NCBI RefSeq assembly: GCF_018398395.1
Contig: NZ_JAHCBF010000003.1
Coordinates: forward strand, 124,001-188,000
From: Croceicoccus gelatinilyticus
Lineage (GTDB): Bacteria; Pseudomonadota; Alphaproteobacteria; Sphingomonadales; Sphingomonadaceae
Reading direction: 5' to 3'
Length of the DNA stretch: 64,000 bases
Shown one piece after another: positions 1-9,076 of the stretch. The notes beneath the pieces were generated by a model, which was not told the DNA's origin, ran no database searches, and saw only the letters and a list, made by a program, of their open reading frames with translations. Position 1 is the stretch's first letter. Each line of letters opens with the position of its first letter. A program made the position numbers and the translations under genes.

Positions 1-365
1 AGCGTCTGCGCCGGATCCAGCGAGATGGGTCGCCACTCGTCCGCTGCACCAACCAGTTCCAGTGCCGCGACGGCGCTATCCCGCCCCGGAAGCGCCTGCC
101 AGACTGCAGGCGGCAGGGGGACCAACTGGATCAGCGGGACCGCGATGACGATGGCCGCAAGGGCGATTACGAGAGGGTCGATCCGTTGCCGGTCTTTTGC
201 GAGAAACACCCATGCGACAAGGGCAAGGGCCGCGCACAGTTCGACCAGCAATTCGGCCCGCGGAGCAGGCGAACCGCCCCCGCCGAATACAATCGCAACA
301 GCCATCAACGCGCAGGCGATCACGGTCGCGATGCACGGCCTGGAGAAAGCCTTCGCTGTCAGCAT
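1..365 (-). CDS. O-antigen ligase/polymerase-like membrane protein, N-terminal part (runs off window)
   Basis: Reading leftward from an ATG at 365, an open frame of 121 codons continues past base 1. It has a short basic N-terminus, hydrophobic segments at about residues 12-28, 40-54 and 64-82, and the stretch VPLPPAVWQALPGR followed by a WRPISLDP motif near residue 115. The PLPP...LPGR and W-P-x-S-L-x-P pattern is what I associate with the first periplasmic loop of the O-antigen ligase (Wzy_C/WaaL) superfamily in sphingomonads; that assignment is from family memory and only the N-terminus is visible. It follows the small exported protein at 459-710 and the sugar-phosphate transferase at 827-2263, which fits an exopolysaccharide locus. 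A terminator lies between it and 459-710, so it probably has its own promoter. Confidence 0.6.
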   Translation of the reverse strand, partial: MLTAKAFSRPCIATVIACALMAVAIVFGGGGSPAPRAELLVELCAALALVAWVFLAKDRQRIDPLVIALAAIVIAVPLIQLVPLPPAVWQALPGRDSAVAALELVGAADEWRPISLDPAQT

Positions 366-400
366 CTGCCCCGCCAGACCCTCAAATCCGTCCGAACCCC

Positions 401-430
401 AAAAGAAAAACCCCGCCGTTACGGGCGGGG
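401..430 (-). terminator. Rho-independent terminator of the 459-710 gene
   Basis: On the minus strand a 7-bp G/C stem (CCCCGCC with GGCGGGG around a 6-base loop) is followed at once by TTTTTCTTTT. It sits 28 bases beyond the stop of the 459-710 gene. Confidence 0.85.
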
Positions 431-458
431 TTCTTCTAAACCTTGATCAGATCGCGGT

Positions 459-710
459 TCAACCGGGCGTATCGCTTCCCGAATCGCCGATCATCGCCAC
501 GCCGCCGATAAGGACAGCCAGACCTGCAATGCCGAGCAGGTAGCCAGCGCCCCGGCGCTTCTTCTTCTTTTCGGCAGGAGCGGCCGCATCGTCAGCCGAA
601 GTGGCCTGCGGAAGCATGTTTACCGAAGTCGTTTCCTTCGCGTTTGCAACACCGCCAAGCGCGAGGCCTGCAGCAGCGAGGGCGAAAGTAGCGGTTTTCA
701 CGACGCGCAT
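459..710 (-). CDS. Small exported protein with C-terminal membrane segment
   Basis: 83 residues. It has a clear signal peptide (MRVVKTATFALAAAGLALGGVANA, cleavage probably after ANA at about residue 24), a polar region with a KKKKRR cluster near residue 49, and a second hydrophobic segment at about 57-74. The predicted product is a small periplasmic or membrane-anchored protein. No known enzyme motif is visible and I do not recognise the family with certainty; similar short proteins occur beside exopolysaccharide genes in sphingomonads. It lies between the sugar-phosphate transferase (827-2263) and the O-antigen-ligase-like gene on the same strand, so a role near polysaccharide export is possible but only inferred from context. 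Confidence 0.7.
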   Translation of the reverse strand: MRVVKTATFALAAAGLALGGVANAKETTSVNMLPQATSADDAAAPAEKKKKRRGAGYLLGIAGLAVLIGGVAMIGDSGSDTPG

Positions 711-826
711 TCATCAACTCCGGACAATGTGCAGACGCGATAAATCTGCATTTCGAGGCTTGTAGAACAGAAAAATTGCCTGATTGCAAACGCAAAGCGG
801 CCGGCTTGCACAATCGTTCCCGCCGG

Positions 827-2263
827 TCAGAAAGCGCGATGGTGGACCAGCACTCGCAGGGTTGCGAAAATGATTCCGACGTCGCGCCAGATCGACCAGC
901 CGTCGAGATATTGAAGGTCTGCCTGCAGCCGGTCGAGTAGGTCGACCTCGTTCTCGGTCGCGCCGCGAAACCCGCGGATCTGCGCCAGTCCGGTGAGTCC
1001 GGGTTTGAGCATGTGCCGCTGCCAATAACGCTCGTCGACTTCCCAGAACAGCTTGTCCCCGGCCTGCGATCCCGGCGCGTGGGGGCGCGGGCCGACAACG
1101 CTCATTTCCCCAGACAGGACATTGAACAGCTGCGGCAGTTCGTCGATCGACGTCCGGCGGATGAACCGGCCTATGCGGGTCACGCGATCATCATCGCGGC
1201 TTGCGGATCGCGTGCCGTGTTCATCCTGCCGATCAAGCCGCATGGACCGGAACTTGTACATGCGGAAAAACCGGCTCGCCCGACCTGTCCGCTTTTGTAC
1301 GAATAGCGAAGGCCCCCGGTCCTCGGCCCAGATCAGCACGGCGACCGCCAGCATCAAGGGGGACAGGATTATGATAGCAGGGATCGTCAGGGCCAGATCC
1401 AGCATCCGCTTCATCGCCCGCGCGCGCAGGCCCAGCGGCTTGTGCGAAACGAGAAGAAAGCCCTGACCGCCGACGTGGTTGGCCCCCAGAGCGCCCAGCT
1501 TCTCCACCCTTTCGTCAACGACCTCGCCTTCGACGGATAGCCCCTTGAGCGCCATTGCCCAGGCGAGCTTGCGGTCATCTTCACAAGTGATGAGCACCCG
1601 ATCCATCGGTCCGAACCATTGCCCGAGCCTGTCCAGTGCCACCGGATCGCTAAGGTCTGGGCGCAGAGCCTCCGCCCTCGCATCGACGACATAGGCACCT
1701 GGAAACGCGACATCGGGCCCACCATCATTGACGACGAGCACGTTCTCGATCCGCTCACCACAGCGCCATCGTACGAAGCGGCGCATGGCAATACGCAATG
1801 CAGGTAGAACGACAAGGCAACCCGATATGCCGAGCAGGAAAACAAGGCGGGAATAGATTGATGCGGTCTTGCTGAGATAGGTGAGCAAAACCATCGCCAA
1901 GGCCGCCAGCACGACCGCGCGCAACACCGCGCCCATGGTCCGCCAGGACACACGCAGAGCGCCCAGGTTATAGGCCCCGTTATAAAGCGCCACTGTCAGA
2001 TAGAGCGGAAGCATCAACTGCGCCTGAAGCAGCGCGTGGCTCTGTGGGCCGGGGCCATAATAGAGCGTCGCGGTCCCGGTGAAGGCGATGAGAATGCCGA
2101 AAATGTCGGCCACGACCAGCGCGAGGTAACATTGCAGCCGACGCTTCTCGAGCGGTTCCACAGTCGGCGCGAACAAGCGCGTGCGGCCCAGCGCATCGGG
2201 CGCCTGGCTGGTCACTGTGCCGATCGGCCGTTGGTACTCTTTGAGACCCTGAGGACGGTTCAT
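827..2263 (-). CDS. Exopolysaccharide initiating sugar-phosphate transferase (polyprenyl glycosylphosphotransferase)
   Basis: 478 residues from the ATG at 2263. An upstream in-frame start at 2449 would overlap holA by 80 bases, and its extra residues look non-coding, so I prefer 2263. The protein has four to five N-terminal membrane helices, a central nucleotide-fold-like region, and a C-terminal bacterial sugar transferase domain from about residue 285. That domain shows the KR-MLDL helix, the FRMYKFRSMR basic motif, DELPQLFNVL, GEMSVVGPRPH and KPGLTGLAQI. Proteins of the WcaJ/GelB/PssY type transfer a hexose-1-phosphate from a UDP-sugar to undecaprenyl phosphate in the inner membrane, the first step of repeat-unit assembly. 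Which sugar it uses cannot be read from sequence. The O-antigen-ligase-like gene downstream supports a polysaccharide locus. Confidence 0.92.
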   Translation of the reverse strand: MNRPQGLKEYQRPIGTVTSQAPDALGRTRLFAPTVEPLEKRRLQCYLALVVADIFGILIAFTGTATLYYGPGPQSHALLQAQLMLPLYLTVALYNGAYNLGALRVSWRTMGAVLRAVVLAALAMVLLTYLSKTASIYSRLVFLLGISGCLVVLPALRIAMRRFVRWRCGERIENVLVVNDGGPDVAFPGAYVVDARAEALRPDLSDPVALDRLGQWFGPMDRVLITCEDDRKLAWAMALKGLSVEGEVVDERVEKLGALGANHVGGQGFLLVSHKPLGLRARAMKRMLDLALTIPAIIILSPLMLAVAVLIWAEDRGPSLFVQKRTGRASRFFRMYKFRSMRLDRQDEHGTRSASRDDDRVTRIGRFIRRTSIDELPQLFNVLSGEMSVVGPRPHAPGSQAGDKLFWEVDERYWQRHMLKPGLTGLAQIRGFRGATENEVDLLDRLQADLQYLDGWSIWRDVGIIFATLRVLVHHRAF

Positions 2264-2369
2264 GATCTTGCTCTGCGCCCAAGTGCGCTGCTGGTCCGAA
2301 GTTTGCTGCGTTACTCCACGGGTTCCGGCTTGCCAATGGGCCGCGCCGGTCGCCCATGATCTGCTACGA

Positions 2370-3413
2370 TTATCTGCGCGGGCGAGCGGCCTGTGCGATC
2401 TGCGTGCAACCGGCTGCGAACAGAAGCGGCGCGGCTTGGCTGTCGGCAAGAAGTGCCCGGTGCAGTTCGATCAGCCTTTCGCCCAGCCGTGCCAGACGCG
2501 CCCCGCGCCATTGCTGCAGCTGGCGGGCAATGGCGTCCTTGTCGCGGAAGAACAGGCGGCGGGCATCGACCTCGCCTTTCACGAAACCCGCGACATCGGG
2601 CCGGTCGCCCATGCGCGCGGCGAGCTGTGCCAGTTGTGCCACGCGGCGTTCCATCGCGAGGACCGTACCGACGGGGTTCAGCCCCAGCTGCTTGAATCTC
2701 GCCAGTTCGTGCGGCACCGCTGCCGCATCGCCCGACAGGACCGCATCGACCAGCGGCATCATGCCGTCGTCCTCGGTCTCTGCCGCGATGGCGTCGAGGT
2801 CTTCGGCGGTTACGCTGCGCGGAGCCTGCGCATCGGCATCGAGATAGAGTGCGAGCTTCTGGACTTCGGATGCCGCCATGCGAATGTCGAGCCCGACCGA
2901 GCCCGCGATCCGCTGCGCCAGTTCGGACCCCATGCGAAGGCCCGCCGCATCGGCCAGCCGCCGGACTTCGCCGGTGACCGAGGCAAGGTCGGGCGGATAG
3001 AACATGACGACGAGCGCATCGTCGCGCTTTTCCAGCAGCTTTGCCGTGCGCGAATTGTCGGTCGCCCCACTCGCGACAATCAACACCGGCCAGCCTTCGG
3101 CAAGTTCGGCAGGGTCGCTGTCAGTCAGGATTTTCAGCGCGTCGAGCGCTTCCTCGCCATTGGCGCGCACGACGATATGGCGGCGGTCGCCGAACAGCGA
3201 CGTGGATCGGGTTTCGTCGGCGAGCCGGACCGGGTCTTTCTTGAGGTCCGATCCCTCGATCTCGACTTTCTCGCCCGGGGCGTCGAGCATCGAGACGATA
3301 CGCGCCGCAGCGCCGTGGGCGCCGGCTTCGTCCGGACCGCAGAAGAAGAATATCCGCGCCTTGCGCGCCGCACCTGCGGCGACCGAGGCGAAGTTGCGCT
3401 GTGTCGCCTTCAC
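2370..3413 (-). CDS. holA: DNA polymerase III subunit delta
   Basis: 347 residues starting at GTG 3413, which overlaps the lptE stop (GTGA). Delta is the clamp-loader wrench that opens the beta sliding clamp during replication. The sequence matches the family: an N-terminal P-loop-like fold without a true Walker A (FFFCGPDEAGAHGAAARIVSML), an acidic middle (LDAPGEKVEIEGSDLKKDP) and the helical C-terminal collar (PLVDAVLSGDA, MERRVAQLAQLAARM). Length is typical. It is the last gene of the DUF3576-leuS-lptE-holA run, an arrangement common in alphaproteobacteria, and is translationally coupled to lptE. Confidence 0.95.
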   Translation of the reverse strand: MKATQRNFASVAAGAARKARIFFFCGPDEAGAHGAAARIVSMLDAPGEKVEIEGSDLKKDPVRLADETRSTSLFGDRRHIVVRANGEEALDALKILTDSDPAELAEGWPVLIVASGATDNSRTAKLLEKRDDALVVMFYPPDLASVTGEVRRLADAAGLRMGSELAQRIAGSVGLDIRMAASEVQKLALYLDADAQAPRSVTAEDLDAIAAETEDDGMMPLVDAVLSGDAAAVPHELARFKQLGLNPVGTVLAMERRVAQLAQLAARMGDRPDVAGFVKGEVDARRLFFRDKDAIARQLQQWRGARLARLGERLIELHRALLADSQAAPLLFAAGCTQIAQAARPRR

Positions 3414-3892
3414 CCTGCCGAACGCAGCTTCAGCGCCACGCTGGTCACGATGCGGTTTGCGACTTCGAGAGTCAGGTTCTCAAGCGCGGTCTGCTCTGCC
3501 GCGATCGTCGCATATTCGCTGGAGACGACGTCGATACCCGCGTCGGCCCCGGCCGTCGCGTCGAGCACCGTTTCACCCGTCGACAGGTCGATCAGCCGGT
3601 AACGTGCGCGCAAGGTACGACGTTCGCGCCCGATCGTATCATCCGACAGGAGGCCGAGCCCTTCGAGTTGGTCGTCCAGCCGCACGTCGAGCCGGTAACG
3701 CGGCGACGCGCTGGCCGAGCCGAGCCGGTCGTTGAGTGCATCGCGCATCAGCCAGCCCTGCTGGCCGGGAATCGCGCTCACCGAAACCGAGGACAGCCCC
3801 GTAGCGACCTGCCCGTCGCCCCCGCCCGCATACATGGGCGACAGCCCGCAGGCAGACAGCATCAGGGCAAGAGGGAGTACGAGAAAGCGCAT
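3410..3892 (-). CDS. lptE: LPS-assembly lipoprotein LptE
   Basis: 160 residues. Lipoprotein signal [15 protein letters not shown] with the lipidated Cys at residue 15, then a beta-rich chain typical of LptE (YRLDVRLDDQLEGLGL, RRTLRARYRLID, LDATAGADAGIDVVSSEYATIAAE). LptE plugs the LptD barrel in the outer membrane and helps deliver lipopolysaccharide to the surface. Its ATG shares a base with the leuS stop (TGATG) and its TGA overlaps the holA GTG, so the three genes are tightly coupled. Sequence conservation of LptE is weak in general; the call rests on lipobox, length and the leuS-lptE-holA order. Confidence 0.88.
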   Translation of the reverse strand: MRFLVLPLALMLSACGLSPMYAGGGDGQVATGLSSVSVSAIPGQQGWLMRDALNDRLGSASASPRYRLDVRLDDQLEGLGLLSDDTIGRERRTLRARYRLIDLSTGETVLDATAGADAGIDVVSSEYATIAAEQTALENLTLEVANRIVTSVALKLRSAG

Positions 3893-6414
3893 CAGACGAC
3901 GATGTTCACCAGCCTGTCGGGCACCACGATCACCTTGCGGACGGGCGCCCCATCGATGTTACGCTGGACTTTCTCGCTGGCGAGCGCAAGCGCCTCCAGC
4001 TCGTCCTTGCCGGTTCCCTTGGCAACCGTCAGCGTATCGCGAAGCTTGCCCTTCACCTGAACGGCGATGGTCACTTCGTCCTCGACCAGCATGGCCTCTT
4101 CATAGGCAGGCCATGCAGCTTCGGCGATAAGGCCTTCCATGCCTGCGCGGCTCCACGCCTCTTCCGACAAGTGCGGCATCATCGGCGCGACGAGCAGCAT
4201 GAGAGCGCGGATCGTCTCGCTGCGGCTGGCCGACGGCGCGGCCTTTTCGGCAGCATTGGTCAGCTCGTAAATGCGCGCCACGGCCTTGTTGAAGGAGAGC
4301 GCCTCGATGTCGTCGGCAACGGCGGCGATCGTCTGGTGCATCTTGCGCGCCAGTGCCTTGTCGTCACCTTCCGCATTCGCATCGTACTGGCCGAACAGAC
4401 GCCACAGGCGCTGGACGAACCGGCCGCAACCTTCGATGCCCGCCTCGCTCCACGGCAGGTCGCGTTCGGGCGGGCTGTCGGAAAGCATGAACCAGCGCAC
4501 CGCGTCCGCGCCGTACTGGGCCACGATCTCGTCGGGGTCGACTACGTTCTTCTTCGACTTCGACATCTTGATGACGCGGCCGATATCCACCGGCTGGCCA
4601 TCGTCCTTCAAGGTCGCGCCATTGCCGTCGCGCACGACCTCGCCGGGGCTGAAATAGACCGGACGGCCATCGGCCTCGCGGCTGTATGTCTCGTGCGTGA
4701 CCATGCCTTGCGTGAAGAGCTGGGCGAAGGGTTCCTTCACCTCGATCATGCCGCAATGGGCCAGCGCGCGCGTCCAGAAACGGGCGTAGAGCAAGTGCAG
4801 AATCGCGTGTTCGATCCCGCCGATGTACTGGTTCACCGGAAGCCACTTGGCGACTTCCGCCGCGTCGAAGGGCTTGTCGCCCGGCTGGCTGGCAAAGCGC
4901 AGGAAGTACCAGCTGGAATCGGCGAACGTGTCGAGCGTATCGGTCTCGCGCCGCGCCTTTGCGCCGCACTTCGGGCAATCGACATGCTTCCATGCGGGAT
5001 GACGGTCGAGCGGGTTGCCCGGCGTCTTGAAGTCCACGTCGTCGGGCAGCGTGACGGGAAGCTGATCCTTCGGCACCGGCACGACGCCACAGGCATCGCA
5101 ATGGATCATCGGGATCGGCGTGCCCCAGTACCGCTGGCGCGAAACGCCCCAGTCGCGCAGGCGATACTGCGTCTTGGGAACGCCCCAGCCGTCTTCGGCA
5201 GCGCGGGTGATGATCGCGGTCTTCGCATCCTCGACCGAGAGGCCGGTGAGGAAGTCCGAATTGACGACCACGCCCTCGCCCGCCTCGGCTTCGCCCTCGA
5301 AAGGCTTGTCCGCGTCGGCCTTGCTGGCCGCGACGACGCGCTTGATGGGCAAGCCGTACTTGGTGGCGAATTCGAAGTCGCGCTGGTCGTGGCCCGGCAC
5401 GGCCATGATCGCGCCGGTGCCGTATTCCATCAGCACGAAGTTCGCGATCCAGACCGGCAGGTCCTTGCCCGTGAACGGGTGCGCGACTTTCAGGCCGGTG
5501 TCGAAGCCCAGCTTCTCTGCCGTTTCCAGCTCGGCCGCAGTCGTGCCGCCGGCCTTGCAAAGCTTTATGAAGTCGGCAGCTTCATGGTTCGTGTCGGCAA
5601 CGGCCTGCGCGATCGGGTGATCGGCGGCAACCGCGACGAAGCTGGCGCCAAAGATCGTGTCGGGGCGCGTGGTATAGACCTCGATCGTCTCGTCGAAGTT
5701 CGAACCCTTGAAGTGCGCTTGCAGGCCGGTCGACTTGCCGATCCAGTTTTCCTGCATCAGCCGGACCTTTTCCGGCCACTTGTCGAGACCGTCCAGACCT
5801 TCGAGCAGATCGTCGGCGAACTGCGTGATCTTGAGGAACCACTGCGACAGCTTGCGCTTCTCGACCAGAGCGCCCGAACGCCAGCCGCGTCCGTCGATGA
5901 CCTGTTCGTTGGCCAGCACGGTCATGTCGACCGGATCCCAGTTCACCGCGGATTCGCGGCGATAGACGAGATCGTTTTCATAAAACGAGAGGAAGAGCGC
6001 CTGTTCGTGGCCGTAGTATTCGGCATCGCAGGTCGCGAACTCGCGGCTCCAGTCGAGCGCGAAGCCGAGGCGCTGCAACTGCGCCTTCATGTTGGCGATG
6101 TTCTCGCGCGTCCAGCCGCCGGGGTGCACGCCCTTTTCCATGGCGGCGTTTTCGGCCGGCATGCCGAACGCGTCCCAGCCCATCGGGTGCAACACTTCGT
6201 GGCCGGTCATCGCCTTGAAGCGCGCCAGCACGTCGCCCATCGTGTAATTGCGCACGTGGCCGATGTGGATGCGCCCCGAAGGATAGGGGAACATCTCGAG
6301 CACATAGCTCTTCGGCTTCTCGCTGTTCGAATCTGCGCGGAAGACTTCTGCCTCGCCCCACGCGCGCTGCCAGCGTCCGTCGGCGACCGACGGATCGAAA
6401 CGCTCTTCAGTCAT
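3892..6414 (-). CDS. leuS: Leucyl-tRNA synthetase
   Basis: 840 residues, normal family length. Class I signatures are intact: HIGH at residues 50-53 ([11 protein letters not shown]) and KMSKS at about 616-620. The zinc-ribbon-like insert ([11 protein letters not shown] and DCPKCGAKA) and the editing domain ([36 protein letters not shown]) are present, as is the C-terminal leucine-specific and anticodon-binding region ([17 protein letters not shown]). It charges tRNA-Leu in the cytoplasm and hydrolyses misacylated products. It sits 23 bases after the DUF3576 lipoprotein gene and overlaps lptE by one base, consistent with one operon. Confidence 0.99.
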   Translation of the reverse strand: MTEERFDPSVADGRWQRAWGEAEVFRADSNSEKPKSYVLEMFPYPSGRIHIGHVRNYTMGDVLARFKAMTGHEVLHPMGWDAFGMPAENAAMEKGVHPGGWTRENIANMKAQLQRLGFALDWSREFATCDAEYYGHEQALFLSFYENDLVYRRESAVNWDPVDMTVLANEQVIDGRGWRSGALVEKRKLSQWFLKITQFADDLLEGLDGLDKWPEKVRLMQENWIGKSTGLQAHFKGSNFDETIEVYTTRPDTIFGASFVAVAADHPIAQAVADTNHEAADFIKLCKAGGTTAAELETAEKLGFDTGLKVAHPFTGKDLPVWIANFVLMEYGTGAIMAVPGHDQRDFEFATKYGLPIKRVVAASKADADKPFEGEAEAGEGVVVNSDFLTGLSVEDAKTAIITRAAEDGWGVPKTQYRLRDWGVSRQRYWGTPIPMIHCDACGVVPVPKDQLPVTLPDDVDFKTPGNPLDRHPAWKHVDCPKCGAKARRETDTLDTFADSSWYFLRFASQPGDKPFDAAEVAKWLPVNQYIGGIEHAILHLLYARFWTRALAHCGMIEVKEPFAQLFTQGMVTHETYSREADGRPVYFSPGEVVRDGNGATLKDDGQPVDIGRVIKMSKSKKNVVDPDEIVAQYGADAVRWFMLSDSPPERDLPWSEAGIEGCGRFVQRLWRLFGQYDANAEGDDKALARKMHQTIAAVADDIEALSFNKAVARIYELTNAAEKAAPSASRSETIRALMLLVAPMMPHLSEEAWSRAGMEGLIAEAAWPAYEEAMLVEDEVTIAVQVKGKLRDTLTVAKGTGKDELEALALASEKVQRNIDGAPVRKVIVVPDRLVNIVV

Positions 6415-6437
6415 CTTCAGTTGCCCCTGGCGTACGA

Positions 6438-6884
6438 TCAGCCGGTCAGCGCGTCACGGCGCAGTTCGCGCGCCCGCGTGAGGATGATGTCTTCCAGCTT
6501 CTGGATCGTGGCGGCCTGGACCGGCGATGCGACCCATGCCCCGCCCTGCGAAACTTCGCGGCTGGCGGCAACGCGCAGTGCATCGGCGCGCAGGTCCTGA
6601 TCGAGGATCGTGACCGTGACCTTCATGCGCTCACCCGGATTGGCGGGGTTCGTGTACCAGTCGGTCACGATGACGCCGCCGTTCGAATCGGTCTGGACCA
6701 GCGGCGCGAAGCTCAGCGTGTCGAGGCTGGCGCGCCAGAGGTAGGAATTGACACCGATCGTGGTGACCTTGCTTGCCGCGAGGTCTGCCTTGACCGCGTC
6801 CTTGCTGCCGCCGCATGCGGAAAGCGCGGCCAGCGCGCCGGTCAGCAGCAGCGTCTTGGCGAAAGTGGTGGTCTTGCCGATCAT
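6438..6884 (-). CDS. DUF3576 lipoprotein
   Basis: 148 residues. Signal sequence with lipobox ALSAC (Cys near residue 24), followed by the DUF3576 core: [46 protein letters not shown] and the C-terminal ALRVAASRE...[13 protein letters not shown]. The family is found almost only in alphaproteobacteria directly upstream of leuS, as here, and has no established function; outer-membrane location is inferred from the lipobox. It is probably the first gene of the leuS-lptE-holA operon. Confidence 0.9.
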   Translation of the reverse strand: MIGKTTTFAKTLLLTGALAALSACGGSKDAVKADLAASKVTTIGVNSYLWRASLDTLSFAPLVQTDSNGGVIVTDWYTNPANPGERMKVTVTILDQDLRADALRVAASREVSQGGAWVASPVQAATIQKLEDIILTRARELRRDALTG

Positions 6885-7269
6885 CGAATCTCAGTATCCT
6901 TGGGCAGAATGAATGTCTTGCGAAGCACCTGCTTCGTCCGGCTCGGGCCTGCTCTATCCCGCGCAAGGGCGGGCGGCAAGCGTAGAGGCGGGACTACCAC
7001 CGTTGCTTAATGGGACTAAGGCCAGGTGCGGCTGTCGTCGGGGTGTCATAAGGCGGGTCGATGATTAACCGGGGCTGGCCGAAAAACCGCTCTGCGGATT
7101 CCTTGCAACATATTGCGCGGAATCGGTTTTTCACGACACGAGAAAGCTTGGCAGACTCGTGTTGGGCGTAGTAGATTGGTTTACGTGGCCTAAATTCGGT
7201 CGCAGCTGGGAACCGCCTCGTCGCAACAGCGTAGGGTCGGTTGAGAGACGGAGATAGCGGGAAGCCATC
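6885..7269. other. 385-bp divergent intergenic region with nested inverted repeats
   Basis: No convincing gene on either strand. It must hold the divergent promoters of the DUF3576 operon and of 7270-8055. Two inverted structures stand out: GAAAAACCG at 7081-7089 and GATTCC at 7097-7102 pair with GGAATC and CGGTTTTTC at about 7119-7132, with a 7-base insertion in one arm; and ACACGAG (7136-7142) pairs with CTCGTGT (7156-7162) across 13 bases. A GGAAC at 7209-7213 is followed after 16 bases by CGTA, one mismatch from the EcfG consensus. Confidence 0.5.
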
Positions 7270-8055
7270 ATGGCGACGGGAAAAGCATCCATGTTCAGGC
7301 GCGTAGCGCGTGCAGGTACTGGCCTGCTCGCCGGTGCTGCCTGCGTGGTTGGCCTCTCGTCCGCAGTGGCCGCCGTTTCCGGAAGCACGATTCACGATCT
7401 CAGCCTTGCGGCTGCCGACGGCCTTGGCGCGTTCACGCCGGCATCGGTTAATCCCAAGCTGGTCGATACGCTGCGCCGCGCCCGCGGCACTGGCGGCGAT
7501 GCCGGTTCGCTGTTCCGCTTCACACCGGCTGGCACGAAAACGGGCCCGCGCTCGATCACCGTCGCGGTCCGCGTCGATGCCGAAACCGCGCAGGCCATCT
7601 CGGTCCGCAAGGCCGCCGACAAGGCAGGTCGCGGCGTGGCGGGTGTTGCACCGGTCGCTTTCAACCTCGGCGTGTCGCGCGGTTATCAAAGCTTCGTTCA
7701 GTCTGACGACGTCCTGCAGACCGGCAAGCGCAGCCTGACGATCGGCAGCCCGATCGGCGAAATCAGCGCGCCCGATCTTCGCACCTTCACGCCCGCCAAG
7801 TCGCCCAGCGACAAGAGCAGGTTCAGCACCGTGGTCGAGCTTGACGAAAAGCAGAACCTGCCCGGCGCCTCGCCGCGCACGTTTGCTGGTGCGAACGATA
7901 TGTCGGTCGACGTTGGCGGTGCCTATCGCGTTGCCGGCAACCTCAAGGTCACGGCCGGCATTCGTTATCAGAGCGAGCGTGATCGCCTGACCCCGCTGAC
8001 CGATGGACAGCAGGATAGCCAGTCGGTCTACGTCGGAACGCGCTTCCGCTTCTGA
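7270..8055 (+). CDS. Exported protein with outer-membrane-like C-terminal strand
   Basis: 261 residues. An N-terminal signal peptide extends to about residue 40 (GLLAGAACVVGLSSAVAAVSG). The rest is polar and beta-rich, with GYQSFVQSDDVLQTG in the middle, a porin-like stretch (VDVGGAYRVAGNLKVTAGIRYQSERD) and a final VYVGTRFRF. An alternating hydrophobic C-terminal strand ending in Phe is the usual BAM recognition signal of outer membrane beta-barrels, so the product is probably an outer-membrane or periplasmic protein. I do not recognise a specific family. The start ATG at 7270 is preceded by GGGAAGCC; a downstream ATG at 7291 is an alternative. It stands alone with its own promoter. Confidence 0.75.
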   Translation: MATGKASMFRRVARAGTGLLAGAACVVGLSSAVAAVSGSTIHDLSLAAADGLGAFTPASVNPKLVDTLRRARGTGGDAGSLFRFTPAGTKTGPRSITVAVRVDAETAQAISVRKAADKAGRGVAGVAPVAFNLGVSRGYQSFVQSDDVLQTGKRSLTIGSPIGEISAPDLRTFTPAKSPSDKSRFSTVVELDEKQNLPGASPRTFAGANDMSVDVGGAYRVAGNLKVTAGIRYQSERDRLTPLTDGQQDSQSVYVGTRFRF

Positions 8056-8158
8056 TCGCCTTGCCGCACCTGTCGCGGCGCTTTCATAAAATTCGTGTCA
8101 TGCTGCGCCGACTTTTCTCGGAGCACGTCCTTGCGCCTAGTCCGAACGCCTATGCTGC

Positions 8159-8210
8159 AATTGCGAAAAGACTATTGCCTTGCGCTGCAACGCAACATAG
8201 TTTCGCAATC
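8159..8210. promoter_or_regulatory. TTGC/GCAA-rich imperfect palindrome upstream of phbB
   Basis: ATTGCGAAA (8160-8168) is mirrored by TTTCGCAAT (8201-8209); inside it TTGCG-CTGCAA-CGCAA (8180-8195) is a second inverted repeat. It lies about 100 bases before the phbB start. Polyhydroxyalkanoate regulators of the PhaR family bind TGC/GCA-rich sites, so this is a plausible operator; the factor is inferred. Confidence 0.4.
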
Positions 8211-8297
8211 GCAGGGTGCGACGAAAGTCCGCTTGTGGAGAGCGGGACCGGCCCATAGGCTGGCCCGCAAGGAGAGCAACTGAAAGGGAAGTATCCA

Positions 8298-9020
8298 ATG
8301 AGTCGAGTTGCAGTGGTCACCGGGGGAAGCCGTGGCATCGGCGAAGGCATCAGCCTCGCACTCAAGGAAATGGGAATGACCGTTGCCGCGAATTACGCAG
8401 GCAACGACGACAAGGCGAAGGCCTTTACCGATCGCACCGGAATTCCAGCCTACAAGTTCGACGTGGGCGACCACGAAGCGACACTGGCCGGTTGCGCGAA
8501 GATCGCCGAAGACCTCGGCCCGATCGACGTCGTGGTGAACAACGCGGGTATCACCCGTGACGGCGTGCTGCACAAGATGACGTGGGAAGACTGGAACGAA
8601 GTCATGCGCGTCAACCTTGGCGGGTGCTTCAACATGGCCAAGGCAACGTTCCCCTCGATGCGCGATCGCAAGTGGGGCCGCATCGTCAACATCGGCTCGG
8701 TCAACGGCCAGGCCGGTCAGTACGGTCAGGTCAACTACGCCGCGGCAAAGTCGGGCATCCACGGCTTTACCAAGGCGCTGGCACAGGAAGGCGCGAAATA
8801 CGGCGTGACCGTGAATGCGATCGCTCCGGGCTATATCGACACCGACATGGTCGCCGCCGTGCCGGAACCGGTCCTTGAAAAGATCATCGCCAAGATCCCG
8901 GTCGGTCGTCTTGGCCATGCCGACGAGATCGCACGCGGCGTCGCCTTCTTCGTAGCCGAGGAAGCGACTTTCGTCACCGGGTCGACCCTGTCGATCAACG
9001 GCGGACAGCACATGTATTGA
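8298..9020 (+). CDS. phbB: NADPH-dependent acetoacetyl-CoA reductase
   Basis: 240 residues, a classical short-chain dehydrogenase. The cofactor motif TGGSRGIGEG is at residues 8-17, NNAG near 82, and the catalytic Ser-Tyr-Lys set is in IGSVNGQAGQYGQVNYAAAKSG (Tyr and Lys of YAAAK). The C-terminal VTGSTLSINGGQHMY and the internal DVGDHEATLAGCAKI are characteristic of PhbB/PhaB rather than FabG. The enzyme reduces acetoacetyl-CoA to (R)-3-hydroxybutyryl-CoA, the monomer for poly-3-hydroxybutyrate. The ribosome binding site GAAAGGGAAG precedes the ATG. No PHB synthase is in the window, but the depolymerase at 17740-18984 shows that the organism metabolises PHB. Confidence 0.93.
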   Translation: MSRVAVVTGGSRGIGEGISLALKEMGMTVAANYAGNDDKAKAFTDRTGIPAYKFDVGDHEATLAGCAKIAEDLGPIDVVVNNAGITRDGVLHKMTWEDWNEVMRVNLGGCFNMAKATFPSMRDRKWGRIVNIGSVNGQAGQYGQVNYAAAKSGIHGFTKALAQEGAKYGVTVNAIAPGYIDTDMVAAVPEPVLEKIIAKIPVGRLGHADEIARGVAFFVAEEATFVTGSTLSINGGQHMY

Positions 9021-9026
9021 TCAAGG

Positions 9027-9050
9027 GCGGCGGGTCTTCGGGCCCGCCGC
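9027..9050 (+). terminator. Terminator-like hairpin after phbB
   Basis: GCGGCGGG and CCCGCCGC form a perfect 8-bp stem with an 8-base loop, starting seven bases after the phbB stop. It is followed by ACTTGTCTTC rather than a pure T run. Confidence 0.6.
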
Positions 9051-9076
9051 ACTTGTCTTCAAAAGGGGGACCATCC

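Noticed and set aside
4171..6600. 809-codon plus-strand frame opposite leuS
   Set aside because: Antisense shadow of leuS with no ribosome binding site and no recognisable motif.
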